A DNA stretch of 64,000 nucleotides from an uncultured Lachnospiraceae bacterium (GTDB taxonomy: Bacteria > Bacillota > Clostridia > Lachnospirales > Lachnospiraceae): NCBI GenBank assembly GCA_947593735.1, contig CANQDT010000001.1, forward strand, positions 84,833 through 148,832. Direction: 5' to 3'. Made by a program: the position numbers and the translations under genes. Shown here piece after piece: positions 7,532 to 15,640 of this stretch (position 1 is its first letter; the number at the start of each line of letters is the position of its first letter). Under the pieces are notes generated by a model. It did no database searches. It was not told where the DNA came from and worked only from the letters and a program-made list of their open reading frames with translations.

Positions 7532-7948
7532 TTATAGAACCATCAGCATGGTTCCCACTCCGATCAGGATACAGCCAATGATTGATTTTATGGTAAATTC
7601 CTCATGCAAAAAAACAAATGCCAGCACAAGCGTGATGACGACAGACAGCTTATCAATCGGGACGACCTTTGACGCGTCCCCCATCTGCAAAGCCTTGTAA
7701 TAGCAGAGCCAGGAAGCCCCGGTAGCGATGCCGGACAGAACCAGAAAAATCCAGCTTTTCTGGCTGATCGTCCTGATACCGCTCTGCTGGTTCGTTACAA
7801 ACACCATTCCCCATGCCATGACAACAACAACGATCGTGCGGATTGCCGTGGCAAGGTTAGAACCGACCCCTTCGACTCCTACCTTTGCCAGTATTGATGT
7901 AAGCGCGGCAAAAATCGCCGATCCAAGCGCGAGCCAAAACCACATCAT
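7532..7948 (-). CDS. Half-size EamA/DMT-superfamily transporter
   Basis: 138 residues with five hydrophobic segments, a single EamA repeat rather than the usual two (~290-300 residues). The start WFWLALGSAIFAALTSILAK, the middle GASWLCYYKALQMGDASKV and the end FIIGC-type helix with LHEEF are typical; LHEEF is the repeat's conserved loop. Single-repeat members work as dimers in the drug/metabolite transporter superfamily; substrate unknown. GGAGG lies right before the paired ATG codons (7943-7948). The stop codon is two bases from the island edge, so the island ended just outside this gene. Confidence 0.85.
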   Translation of the reverse strand: MMWFWLALGSAIFAALTSILAKVGVEGVGSNLATAIRTIVVVVMAWGMVFVTNQQSGIRTISQKSWIFLVLSGIATGASWLCYYKALQMGDASKVVPIDKLSVVITLVLAFVFLHEEFTIKSIIGCILIGVGTMLMVL

Positions 7949-8065
7949 TATACCTCCCGGATTGTTTCCCTTAGCCAGTTTTATCCTGGTTTTTTAACAA
8001 ATATCGACTTTTTTTGAGTATATCAAAAACTCCCTCTGCTTTCAACCATATAAATGAACAGCGCA

Positions 8066-8097
8066 AAAACAGCCCTATCAAAAGACAGGGCTGTTTT
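8066..8097 (-). terminator. Bidirectional-looking terminator after the Rpn gene
   Basis: AAAACAGCCCT (8066-8076) and AGGGCTGTTTT (8087-8097) are a perfect 11-bp inverted repeat with a 10-base loop, T-rich on both strands. It sits 11 bp past the stop of the minus-strand nuclease gene. The rest of 7949-8107 holds only the EamA leader. Confidence 0.85.
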
Positions 8098-8107
8098 AAT
8101 CGTTCGC

Positions 8108-9142
8108 CTATTTTACAAGCATTTCTTCCCGGTTGGCAAGCCACTCTTTCAATGTTTCAATACTGACTTGAGCGGCACTCGCTATCTTTTCAACTGGTAT
8201 TCCCATGCCATAAAGTTCATACGCCATCTCCATTTTTCCTTTGTTATAAACACCCATGCTCAAGTTGCACATCGACAATACCCCCTTATCAATCTCTCTG
8301 CTCACACTGATCTTGAACTCATCGTGCAGCGCATCGATCTTTTCATCATAGCCGAGGCTGTCCGAAAACATTTTACTCAACAGCCTTATGGCGTCGTCCT
8401 TACTCTTTTCTCCTTTATCCCCCAGCCGCAGCACAACGACGGTCATCAAGTCGTAATCCTGCTTTTTCTCATGGAAATCGCCCCGCAGACATTCCTCTGT
8501 AAAAGCATATCGGTTTATCGTATCCGATCGGGAAATAGCGGAATCCTCACATATCCAGATGGATACCACTTTCTTGATCTTTCCGTATTCCTGATTTTTA
8601 AATATTGTCCCACGTTGGGAAGAAATCATTCGTGAGGCGTAATAAATGCCGCGCTTTGGAATGGCGTACCCCGGCGTATCATCATTTTGAATCTCGACAT
8701 TTACAAAAACCTCTGCAAGCTCTCCGCTCTGCGGAAGAACTGCCAGGAACCGAATATCGTAATATACCGTTCCATCCCTCTGCGACTTGTCGGCTGTCGA
8801 AAACCCTTCAATCTTATCATCGCCGTCCATCATCCCGGGATTGTCTGATCTATCTGGATGATCTGGATAAACTGCTGTATCCGCTACTTTTGGCGTTCCC
8901 TCGATAAACCGCTCAGCGATCTCCTGCACGGAGCACTCCTTGTATTCATCAAGTGCGCTCTTCAAAATATATGCGAGTATTGGCTTCTCTGCAACTAGAT
9001 TACGTGCTGCATTGTCGTATTTAAACGCTGCATCCTCATCGGCGACTTTCAGATTCTGCGCGATCTCGGTTGGGACAGCCGCAGTGCCTCGATTCCTGTT
9101 GTCTGATAATCCACCGGACTTTTTCTGCCTCGGTGTATCCAT
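8108..9142 (-). CDS. Rpn-family PD-(D/E)XK nuclease / recombination-promoting protein
   Basis: 344 residues. The family core is present: ILAYILKSALDEYK near residues 54-67, IEGTPKVADTAVYP, a catalytic Asp in YYDIRFLAVLP (~127-137) and the E-x-Q pair in EVFVNVEIQND (~144-154), then YAIPKRGIYYASRMISSQ. These proteins (PDDEXK_2, related to E. coli Rpn/YhgA) are DNA endonucleases that raise RecA-independent recombination and often occur in many copies. The C-terminal region ends in a helix-turn-helix-like GIPVEKIASAAQVSIETLKEWL, usual for Clostridia members. It lies 63 bp after alaS and has its own terminator. The N-terminal ~25 residues are hydrophilic and probably disordered. Confidence 0.85.
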   Translation of the reverse strand: MDTPRQKKSGGLSDNRNRGTAAVPTEIAQNLKVADEDAAFKYDNAARNLVAEKPILAYILKSALDEYKECSVQEIAERFIEGTPKVADTAVYPDHPDRSDNPGMMDGDDKIEGFSTADKSQRDGTVYYDIRFLAVLPQSGELAEVFVNVEIQNDDTPGYAIPKRGIYYASRMISSQRGTIFKNQEYGKIKKVVSIWICEDSAISRSDTINRYAFTEECLRGDFHEKKQDYDLMTVVVLRLGDKGEKSKDDAIRLLSKMFSDSLGYDEKIDALHDEFKISVSREIDKGVLSMCNLSMGVYNKGKMEMAYELYGMGIPVEKIASAAQVSIETLKEWLANREEMLVK

Positions 9143-9205
9143 GCTTCATCCCTCCCATGAAAACTTGCGGAACAATGGTCCCTATCTGATTGATCCGCTT
9201 AACGA

Positions 9206-11839
9206 TCAGAGCTGCTCGCCCGCAACTTCTTCCGCCTTTTGGAGCGCGGCATCAATTCCAGCCGGATTTTTCCCGCCCGCCTGCGCCATGTTCGGGCGAC
9301 CTCCTCCGCCGCCTCCGACAAGCCCGGAAATCGCTTTGATCAGGTTTCCGGCGTGCGCGCCGGCTTGTCCCGCTTTCTCTCCGACCATGGAAATCAGGTT
9401 GACTTTTCCGCCTGTCTCCGAAGCGAGCACAAGAATGTCCGCTTTCTCTCTGAGCTGATCGCCGAGATTGCGCAGCCCGTTCATGTCAACGCCGCTGACC
9501 TTCGCAGCGAGGAACCGGAAGCCCTTGACTTCCCTGATCTGCTTCATAACGTCCCCGAGCGACTGGTTCGCCAGCTTGCTTTTCAGCTTTTCATTCTCGG
9601 AATGAAGCTGTTTCACTTCATCCTGCAGTCCCGCGATCTTTTCAGCCAGCCTGTCCGGTTCGCAGCGGGCGGCTTTCGCGGCATCATGCAGCTTTTCTTC
9701 TATTCCGGAATAATACTTTCGCAGACCGTCCGCGGTAACCGCTTCGATCCGGCGGACGCCCGCGGCGACGCCGCCTTCCGATAATATCTTAAATCCATGG
9801 ATGGTCCCGGTATTGCCCACATGGGTTCCTCCGCACAGTTCTGTGGAAAAATCGCCCATCCTTACGACACGGACTTTGTCTCCGTATTTTTCACCAAACA
9901 ACGCCATCGCGCCCGTCTTTTTGGCGTCCTCAATATCCATGATTTCCGTAGAAACGGGAAGATCATTCTCAATCTCCCGGTTGACGATGTCCTCAACCCT
10001 GGCGATCTCCTCCGGCGTCATGGCAGTGAAATGGGAAAAGTCAAACCGGAGCCTGTCCTGATTCACGTCGGAGCCTGCCTGCTCGACATGCGTTCCAAGC
10101 ACCATCCGAAGCGCTTTCTGCAGCAAATGGGTCGCGCTGTGGTTTTTGCCGGTCGATAACCGCCTGGCTTCGTCCACTTTGAGCGACGCGGTTTCTCCCG
10201 TCCGGATCATTCCACTGACCACTCTTCCGACATGACCGATCTTTCCTCCAGACAGCTTGATCGTATCCTGAACCTCAAATTCGCCTTCCGCCGTGCGGAT
10301 CGTCCCGGTATCAGCCGCCTGTCCGCCGCTTGTCGCATAGAATGGCGTCCGCTCCACGATCACCGTACCGGTTTCGCCATCCGACAACGCTTCCACGATC
10401 TCTGTCTCCGACGTCAGGACGGTTATCACGGATTCTCCCTCAAGCGTCTCATATCCGGTGAACTCTGATGTAAGCGCGGGGGCGATCTCATCGTACACGG
10501 TCGCGTCCGCGCCCATATAATTGCTCGTCTTGCGGCTTGTCCGCGCCTTAACCCTCTGTTCCTCCATACATGCCTGGAATCCGTCTTCGTCGATGCCGAT
10601 CCCTTTTTCCTCCAGGATCTCCCTTGTCAGATCAAGCGGGAATCCATACGTATCATACAGCTTGAACGCGTCCGGTCCGGGCAGTTCCTTTTTGCCCTCC
10701 CGGTCAAGCCCTTCCGCCATTTCTGACAGGATCGACAGTCCCTGATCGATCGTCTTGCTGAATTTTTCTTCCTCCTGGCTCAGAACTTTAAAGATAAATT
10801 CTTTTTTCTCATCCAGCTCCGGATATCCGTCCTTTGCCGTCTCGATCACCGTATTGCTCAGAACCGACAAAAACTGTCCCGGAATACCGAGCAGCCTTCC
10901 GTGCCGGGCGGCGCGCCGGATCAGCCTGCGCAGCACATATCCCCTGCCCTCGTTGGAGGGCATGATCCCGTCGGAGATCATGAAAGTCGCCGAACGGATA
11001 TGATCCGTGATCAGGCGGATCGACACATCGACTTTTTCCTCTGTCTTATAGGTCTTCCCTGCAACCTCGCATACTTTATCGCGCAGGGAACGGATCGTAT
11101 CCACATCGAAAATGGAATCCACGTCCTGCACAACGACCGCAAGGCGCTCCAGTCCCATTCCCGTATCAATATTCTTCTGTTCCAGTTCTGTATAATTGCC
11201 CTTGCCGTCATTGTCAAACTGCGTAAATACATCATTCCAGACTTCCATGTACCGGTCACAGTCGCAGCCGACCGTGCAGTCGGGCTTCCCGCAGCCGTAC
11301 GCTTCCCCGCGGTCATAATATACTTCGGAACACGGTCCGCACGGACCCGCGCCATGCTCCCAGAAATTATCTTCTTTACCAAACCGGAAGATCCGCTCCG
11401 GCGCGATGCCGATATCATGATTCCAGATCTCAAACGCTTCCTCATCCTCGAGATAGATCGACGGATACAGACGGTCCGGGTCCAGCCCGACCACTTCCGT
11501 CAGAAACTCCCAGGTCCATGCGATCGCTTCTTTTTTAAAATAATCACCAAATGAAAAATTGCCCAGCATTTCAAAAAATGTTCCGTGCCGCGCCGTTTTT
11601 CCTACATTCTCAATATCTCCTGTCCGGATGCACTTCTGGCAGGTCGTTACTCTCCTGTTCGGCGGGATTTCCGCCCCGGTAAAATATGGCTTCAAGGGAG
11701 CCATTCCTGAATTGATCAGCAGTAAGCTGTTATCGTTATGCGGGACCAGAGAAAAGCTCTTCATCCTGAGATGTCCCTTGCTTTCAAAAAACTCAAGGAA
11801 CATGCGCCTCAAGTCGTTGACGCCGTATTTCTTATTCAT
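9206..11839 (-). CDS. alaS: Alanine--tRNA ligase
   Basis: 877 residues from the ATG giving MNKKYGVNDLRRMFLEFFESKGH. An ATG three codons earlier abuts AGGAGG with no spacing, so the second ATG, 9 bases from it, is preferred. Domains: class II catalytic core (1-~240; SLVPHNDNSLLLINSGM, RHGTFFEMLGNFSFGDYF), tRNA-recognition region, editing domain with zinc-site HSATHLL and CGGTHVGNTG, coiled coil (QDEVKQLHSENEKLKSKL) and C-terminal DHHA1 domain with a Gly-rich GGGGGGRPNMAQAGG. It charges tRNA-Ala and clears Ser/Gly mischarging. The start overlaps the end of a 45-codon gene by 8 bp. No T-box lies directly upstream. Confidence 0.98.
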   Translation of the reverse strand: MNKKYGVNDLRRMFLEFFESKGHLRMKSFSLVPHNDNSLLLINSGMAPLKPYFTGAEIPPNRRVTTCQKCIRTGDIENVGKTARHGTFFEMLGNFSFGDYFKKEAIAWTWEFLTEVVGLDPDRLYPSIYLEDEEAFEIWNHDIGIAPERIFRFGKEDNFWEHGAGPCGPCSEVYYDRGEAYGCGKPDCTVGCDCDRYMEVWNDVFTQFDNDGKGNYTELEQKNIDTGMGLERLAVVVQDVDSIFDVDTIRSLRDKVCEVAGKTYKTEEKVDVSIRLITDHIRSATFMISDGIMPSNEGRGYVLRRLIRRAARHGRLLGIPGQFLSVLSNTVIETAKDGYPELDEKKEFIFKVLSQEEEKFSKTIDQGLSILSEMAEGLDREGKKELPGPDAFKLYDTYGFPLDLTREILEEKGIGIDEDGFQACMEEQRVKARTSRKTSNYMGADATVYDEIAPALTSEFTGYETLEGESVITVLTSETEIVEALSDGETGTVIVERTPFYATSGGQAADTGTIRTAEGEFEVQDTIKLSGGKIGHVGRVVSGMIRTGETASLKVDEARRLSTGKNHSATHLLQKALRMVLGTHVEQAGSDVNQDRLRFDFSHFTAMTPEEIARVEDIVNREIENDLPVSTEIMDIEDAKKTGAMALFGEKYGDKVRVVRMGDFSTELCGGTHVGNTGTIHGFKILSEGGVAAGVRRIEAVTADGLRKYYSGIEEKLHDAAKAARCEPDRLAEKIAGLQDEVKQLHSENEKLKSKLANQSLGDVMKQIREVKGFRFLAAKVSGVDMNGLRNLGDQLREKADILVLASETGGKVNLISMVGEKAGQAGAHAGNLIKAISGLVGGGGGGRPNMAQAGGKNPAGIDAALQKAEEVAGEQL

Positions 11840-11969
11840 TGGTATCATCCTCCTGTCCGGCAGACTTCTTTTCCCGAATTGTTTTTCCTAAAAATACGCC
11901 CGCGATCGCGACCGCGATCAGAAAAACATACTTGATACAATATGATAAAAATTCAGATAAAAATGCCAT
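11832..11969 (-). CDS. Small 45-residue single-pass membrane protein upstream of alaS
   Basis: ATG at 11969 with AAGGAGAAAAAGAC just before it, ending at TAA 11832-11834, overlapping alaS by 8 bp. The product starts MAFLSEFLSYCIKYVFLIAV, continues with a hydrophobic AIAGVFLG and ends in a charged tail (KTIREKKSAGQEDDTNE). One transmembrane helix (about residues 13-31) and a cytoplasmic hydrophilic C-terminus are visible. The good ribosome binding site, the overlap with alaS and the helix-plus-tail structure support a real gene. No family is recognised; translational coupling to alaS is likely. It follows the ATPase gene of the ABC importer by 33 bp with no terminator between. Confidence 0.7.
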   Translation of the reverse strand: MAFLSEFLSYCIKYVFLIAVAIAGVFLGKTIREKKSAGQEDDTNE

Positions 11970-12002
11970 GTCTTTTTCTCCTTTTGTATGACTTTATCAT
12001 AT

Positions 12003-12776
12003 TTAATTCCCGCATTCAATACTAATTTGATTAAATTTATCCAGCACATCCTCCACCTGGAGCGCCTCTTTTTCCTCTCCGCTCCGGTCAATGATGATCG
12101 TGCCCTGGTGCATCATGATCAGCCGATTCCCATACTCGATCGCGTACCGCAGATTATGCGTTACCATGATTGTCGTCAGGTTTTTCTCCCGTACGATCGT
12201 GTCCGTCAGCTGCATGATGATCTCCGCCGTTTTCGGGTCAAGCGCCGCCGTATGTTCGTCCAGGATCAGATAATCGATCGGCGTCATCGTCGTCATCAGG
12301 AGCGCGAGCGCCTGCCTCTGTCCGCCGGACAGGTTCCCGACCTTCACATATAGCTTATCTTCCAGCCCGAGCCCGAGCGGACGGAGAATGTCCCTATAGT
12401 ACTCGATCCTCTTTTTATTGGTCCCTGCCGTCAAGTTAAAACTTTTGTTTTTGTTATCGGCAAGCGACATATTTTCCAGAATGGTCATCGACGGGCATGT
12501 TCCGAGCGCCGGATTCTGGAAGACGCGCCCGATCCGGGCGTGCCTGCGATATTCCTTTTCCCTGGTCATATCCACATGGTCGATCGAGATCCCGCCGCTG
12601 TCAACCGGAATGCTGCCGCAGATGATATTCAAAAGAGACGTTTTCCCGGAACCGTTGCTTCCGACTATGGATACAAACTGATGATCCTCCACCGTAAAAT
12701 TGAAATCGTCAAAAAGGCACATTTCATTCACTGTGCCGGGGTTATAATATTTATAGATATTTTTTAACTCAAGCAC
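12003..12776 (-). CDS. trpZ: ABC importer ATP-binding protein (tryptophan importer)
   Basis: 257 residues. Walker A GSNGSGKTSL (~39-48), Q-loop, signature LSGGQRQAL, Walker B DYLILDEHTAALD and the switch histidine in TIMVTHNL are all present, so it is a complete ATPase. It belongs to the ATPases paired with a LivH-type permease and an ABC_sub_bind lipoprotein. It overlaps the permease gene by 8 bp. Naming as TrpZ follows from the Trp T-box controlling the operon and the known trpXYZ importer of Firmicutes; sequence alone shows only an amino-acid-type ABC ATPase. Confidence 0.88.
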   Translation of the reverse strand: MLELKNIYKYYNPGTVNEMCLFDDFNFTVEDHQFVSIVGSNGSGKTSLLNIICGSIPVDSGGISIDHVDMTREKEYRRHARIGRVFQNPALGTCPSMTILENMSLADNKNKSFNLTAGTNKKRIEYYRDILRPLGLGLEDKLYVKVGNLSGGQRQALALLMTTMTPIDYLILDEHTAALDPKTAEIIMQLTDTIVREKNLTTIMVTHNLRYAIEYGNRLIMMHQGTIIIDRSGEEKEALQVEDVLDKFNQISIECGN

Positions 12777-13650
12777 TGATCTTCACCTTCTTTTTATCAA
12801 AATTCAGGATCAGGATCAGGAACAGCAGAACCGCCGTGATCAGCTTCATATCCTGCGCGGCGAGCCCAAGCGCGATCGCAATGGCGACACAGGCTTTATA
12901 CAGGATCGATCCGACGACCACCGCCGTTGTTCCCCGTATCTTTGAGCTGCTGCGGAACAGGTTGGTGCCCATGATCACGCTGGCGAGACCGATCACGATC
13001 GCGCCGGTTCCCATGGATATTTCAAAAAATCCCTGCTGCTGCGCCATCACCGCGCCGCTCAGCGAGACAAGCCCGTTCGCGATCGAGAGACCCACGATCT
13101 TGACCTTTCCATTGTCTTTGGCAAGGGACGTCACCAGGGTGGGATTGTCCCCCACCGCCCGGAGCAGATATCCGGATTTCGTATTCAGGTACGCGTCCAG
13201 AAGTCCTTTTGCCGCGAATGCCACGACGGCGATCACAAAAACCGTTACATACGGACCGACAGCGGGCGGCAGTTTCCTCGTTGCAGCATTGTCAAAAATG
13301 CTGTCCCTGCTGAACAGGGGAAGATTGGCGATTCCTCCCGCGATCCTCAGGTTGATCGTATAGAGCGCCGTCATTGTAATCACGCTGGAGATCAGATCCC
13401 GGACATGGAATTTTACATGGATCACTCCGGTCACGACTCCCGCCAGCATTCCCGCCAGAAGCGCGGCAGCCAGCGTCAGGAACGGATTCCAGCCTTTTAT
13501 GATCAGAACGGCGCTTACGGAAGCTCCCAGAGGGAAGCTCCCGTCTACCGTCAGATCCGGAAAATCTAAAATTTTATAGGTAATATATACCCCCAGAGCC
13601 AGGATCGCGTAAATCAGTCCCTGCTCCAACACTCCGATCAGGATTGTCAT
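12769..13650 (-). CDS. trpY: ABC importer permease (tryptophan importer)
   Basis: 293 residues, about eight hydrophobic segments. The start MTILIGVLEQGLIYAILALG and the DFPDLTVDGSFPLGA segment (about 49-63) are characteristic of the BPD_transp_2 permeases that work with ABC_sub_bind lipoproteins; the region GLSIANGLVSLSGA carries the coupling loop for the ATPase. The family also includes LivH. It is 30 bp after the lipoprotein gene and overlaps the ATPase gene. It would form the membrane channel for the amino acid, as a dimer. Confidence 0.88.
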   Translation of the reverse strand: MTILIGVLEQGLIYAILALGVYITYKILDFPDLTVDGSFPLGASVSAVLIIKGWNPFLTLAAALLAGMLAGVVTGVIHVKFHVRDLISSVITMTALYTINLRIAGGIANLPLFSRDSIFDNAATRKLPPAVGPYVTVFVIAVVAFAAKGLLDAYLNTKSGYLLRAVGDNPTLVTSLAKDNGKVKIVGLSIANGLVSLSGAVMAQQQGFFEISMGTGAIVIGLASVIMGTNLFRSSSKIRGTTAVVVGSILYKACVAIAIALGLAAQDMKLITAVLLFLILILNFDKKKVKISA

Positions 13651-13680
13651 ACTATTCTCCGCCTTCTCTTTTCCCTGTCT

Positions 13681-14712
13681 TTATTCCTCACTGATTTCAT
13701 CAAAAACTTCAACCGCCGTATCTTCAACGGAAGAAACGTCGATATTCAGATTTTCCGCCGCTTTCGTGTTCAGATACAGACCGCTCTCCGTGATCGTCTC
13801 ATACGGGATCTCGCTTGCCTTTTTCTCACCCTTCAATACCTGCGCAGCCATCTTCCCGGTCTGTACGCCGAGGGCAATATAATCCAGCCCTTCCGCTGCC
13901 AGACAGCCTTTCTTCACCTGCTCGATCTCGCTTCCGAATACAGGGATATTTGCCTTGTTCGCCTTATCGAGAACGGTCGGCAGCGATTCTACCACCGTAT
14001 TGTCCGTCAGGTTGTTGAGGCAGTCTACTTTCGTCAGGATGCTGTCCGTCGCGAGCGGCACGTCCGCGGACGCGCTGACGCCCTGCGTCACGATCTCAAA
14101 CCCATACTCGCCAGCCGCTTCTTCATATTCCTTGATCGACGCAACAGAATTGACCTCGCTGGTCGTATAGAGAATACCGATCTTCTTCGCGTCCGGCAGA
14201 ATCGAACGGATCATTTTCAGCTGCGCGTCCACCGCGAGCTTGTCGGAGGTTCCGGTCACTTCTCCTACCGGTGTCCCGTCTTCGCTGGCAAGTTCCGCGT
14301 CAACCGGAGCGGTTACCGCGGTATAAATAACAGGGATCCCCGCTTTCTTCCCGGCGTTGTACATCGCCTGCGCGGACGGCGTCGCGATCCCGCATAACAG
14401 GTCTACTTTCTTCTGGACAAAGTTCGTCGCGATCTGTCCGGCTGTCCCCGTATCCGTATTCGCGTTCTGGAGCTCGATCGTCAGGTTCTTGCCTTCCTCG
14501 ATCCCTTCCTCCTTCAGTCCCTGCACGAAGCCCTCGTAGCAATTATCCAGAGAGCCGTGCTGCGCGAACTGGTTTACGCCAATCGTATACGTTTTCTGTC
14601 CATCCGCCGCCTCGTTCGTCTTCTGATCTGCCGACTCTCCGCCGTTTCCGCATCCTGCGAGTGTGGCTGCCATGAAAATGGCGGTTAATCCTGTCGCTAA
14701 TAATCGTTTCAT
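13681..14712 (-). CDS. trpX: ABC importer substrate-binding lipoprotein (tryptophan importer)
   Basis: 343 residues from the ATG giving MKRLLATGL, with GGAG 9 bases upstream. A longer in-frame start (14,814) lies in the leader and is rejected. A lipoprotein signal peptide ends LAGC with Cys21 as the lipidated residue. The mature part is an ABC_sub_bind domain (YTIGVNQFAQHGSLDNCYEG; IGILYTTSEVNS; a closing VAALGVQ-type strand), the periplasmic-binding fold of the TrpX/YtsS type. The protein would capture tryptophan outside the membrane for the permease. Specificity is inferred from the T-box upstream. Confidence 0.88.
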   Translation of the reverse strand: MKRLLATGLTAIFMAATLAGCGNGGESADQKTNEAADGQKTYTIGVNQFAQHGSLDNCYEGFVQGLKEEGIEEGKNLTIELQNANTDTGTAGQIATNFVQKKVDLLCGIATPSAQAMYNAGKKAGIPVIYTAVTAPVDAELASEDGTPVGEVTGTSDKLAVDAQLKMIRSILPDAKKIGILYTTSEVNSVASIKEYEEAAGEYGFEIVTQGVSASADVPLATDSILTKVDCLNNLTDNTVVESLPTVLDKANKANIPVFGSEIEQVKKGCLAAEGLDYIALGVQTGKMAAQVLKGEKKASEIPYETITESGLYLNTKAAENLNIDVSSVEDTAVEVFDEISEE

Positions 14713-14839
14713 CCTTTTATTCTCCTTTTTCTTTGATTTCAGTATGACCCACTTTCCGCTGCTTTTCATCCGCTGCGGACCATGCGCAGTATTCCTGCCT
14801 GTTCGCGGACGCATGATCCTTTGCTCCCCCCGGTATCAT

Positions 14840-14902
14840 AAAAAATGCCTTCGGCATATCAGCTCCCCTGCCCCTCATTCATGAGGGGAGAAGGCATTTT
14901 TT
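14840..14902 (-). terminator. Second terminator-like hairpin in the trpX leader
   Basis: AAAAAATGCCTTC (14840-14852) and GAAGGCATTTTTT (14890-14902) form a perfect 13-bp stem; inside it CCCCTCAT pairs with ATGAGGGG (14871-14888). In the minus direction the 3' arm ends in six U. A smaller alternative hairpin, TGCC-GAA-GGCA plus the same U-run, is mutually exclusive with the large one. It stands between the T-box terminator and trpX. Confidence 0.7.
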
Positions 14903-14970
14903 GCGCACGAGCAGGCTGTGAAGCAGCAGTTTCCTCTCTGCGAGCTGCGCATCCAGCCGGAGGCTTTTTC

Positions 14971-14997
14971 TGTCACAGGACGAAATTTCCTGTGACA
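14971..14997 (-). other. Perfect 10-bp hairpin in the trpX leader
   Basis: TGTCACAGGA (14971-14980) pairs with TCCTGTGACA (14988-14997) around a 7-base loop, directly downstream of the T-box terminator. No U-run follows, so it is not itself a terminator. It may protect a processed 3' end or space the two terminators. Confidence 0.6.
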
Positions 14998-14998
14998 T

Positions 14999-15259
14999 AA
15001 AAAACCGTCCCAGGAAATCCTTGAGACGGGTATAGTATCCGCGGTACCACTCAAATTGATGCAAGCATCCACTCTGCCATGTACGATCATACACTCCCTG
15101 TTGATAACGGATCGGGATCTCCCGTCGGCGCCTACTATCTCGTTCGGGGCCGCCCTCAAAAGTCCATTCAGCGTAGAATTCCATACCGCATTTCCACCAG
15201 CAGCGGCTCTCTGCCATATCCTTCTATCGCTTACTACTCTTTCTCATCGGTTATTATTT
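14999..15259 (-). promoter_or_regulatory. T-box riboswitch, tryptophan specifier, controlling the ABC importer
   Basis: Reading the minus strand: a leader with GATGAGAAAGAGTAGTA, the stem I segment GAGAGCCGCTGCTGGTGGAA (15,186-15,215 region), a specifier loop GAATGGAC with TGG at 15,164-15,166, then the T-box core TGGTACCGCGGA (15,038-15,049), and a terminator of CCGTC/GACGG arms (15,005-15,029) with six U (14,999-15,004). Uncharged tRNA-Trp would pair with UGG and, through its ACCA end, with the T-box, freeing transcription. Specifier position is judged from the flanking purine context. This explains most of the 564-bp gap before the next gene. Confidence 0.9.
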
Positions 15260-15288
15260 AATATACTCCTGTTGTCCTAAATTGTCAA
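15260..15288 (-). promoter_or_regulatory. Promoter of the T-box/trpXYZ operon
   Basis: TTGACA (15283-15288), 17-bp spacer, TATATT (15260-15265) on the minus strand. The -35 box lies inside the last codons of the preceding membrane-protein gene. Confidence 0.85.
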
Positions 15289-15615
15289 TGAAATTATTGC
15301 CTGGAGGCAGCAGAAAATGCTGAACACAAATCCCACGAACACGCCTATGACGCAGAAAAACAGCCGGACCGGGAGCAGGAAGTACAGCAGGACGCCGACG
15401 ATTGCCTGCTTTAAGCGCAGGGAAAAAAGATACATCCATACGTCTTTTCCGATCCGGATCGTTCTCAGCAGTTCCGGGATCGTATAGTAGATCTCCCCGC
15501 TTCCGGGATCCATCTTCCAATAATTCAGATTAAAATACAGGGTGCCGAGCAGAACGCCGAGCAGGATCGATCCGCAAAACAGCCGTCCGTGCCGCAGGGC
15601 GGTTTTCTTTTTCAC
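15277..15615 (-). CDS. Small membrane protein, possibly a shortened SpoIIM-like protein
   Basis: 112 residues with three hydrophobic segments: RLFCGSILLGVLLGTLYFNL (about 10-29), LKQAIVGVLLYFLL and a C-terminal FFCVIGVFVGFVFSIFC. The beginning resembles the first part of SpoIIM-like proteins, which are usually ~190-210 residues; the rest of that family is not seen here before the stop. The ATG follows the NUDIX stop by 25 bp and the pair is probably co-transcribed. I would treat the SpoIIM link as weak; it may simply be an uncharacterised Lachnospiraceae membrane protein. Its stop overlaps the T-box promoter. Confidence 0.6.
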   Translation of the reverse strand: MKKKTALRHGRLFCGSILLGVLLGTLYFNLNYWKMDPGSGEIYYTIPELLRTIRIGKDVWMYLFSLRLKQAIVGVLLYFLLPVRLFFCVIGVFVGFVFSIFCCLQAIISLTI

Positions 15616-15640
15616 AGGATACCATTTCCGTTTTTTATAA

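Noticed and set aside
14713..14814. Longer trpX start at 14,814
   Set aside because: It would put 34 hydrophilic residues before a clear lipoprotein signal peptide, and the ATG at 14,712 has its own ribosome binding site.
14971..14997. Perfect 10-bp hairpin as a terminator
   Set aside because: No U-run follows on either strand, so it is listed only as a structure.
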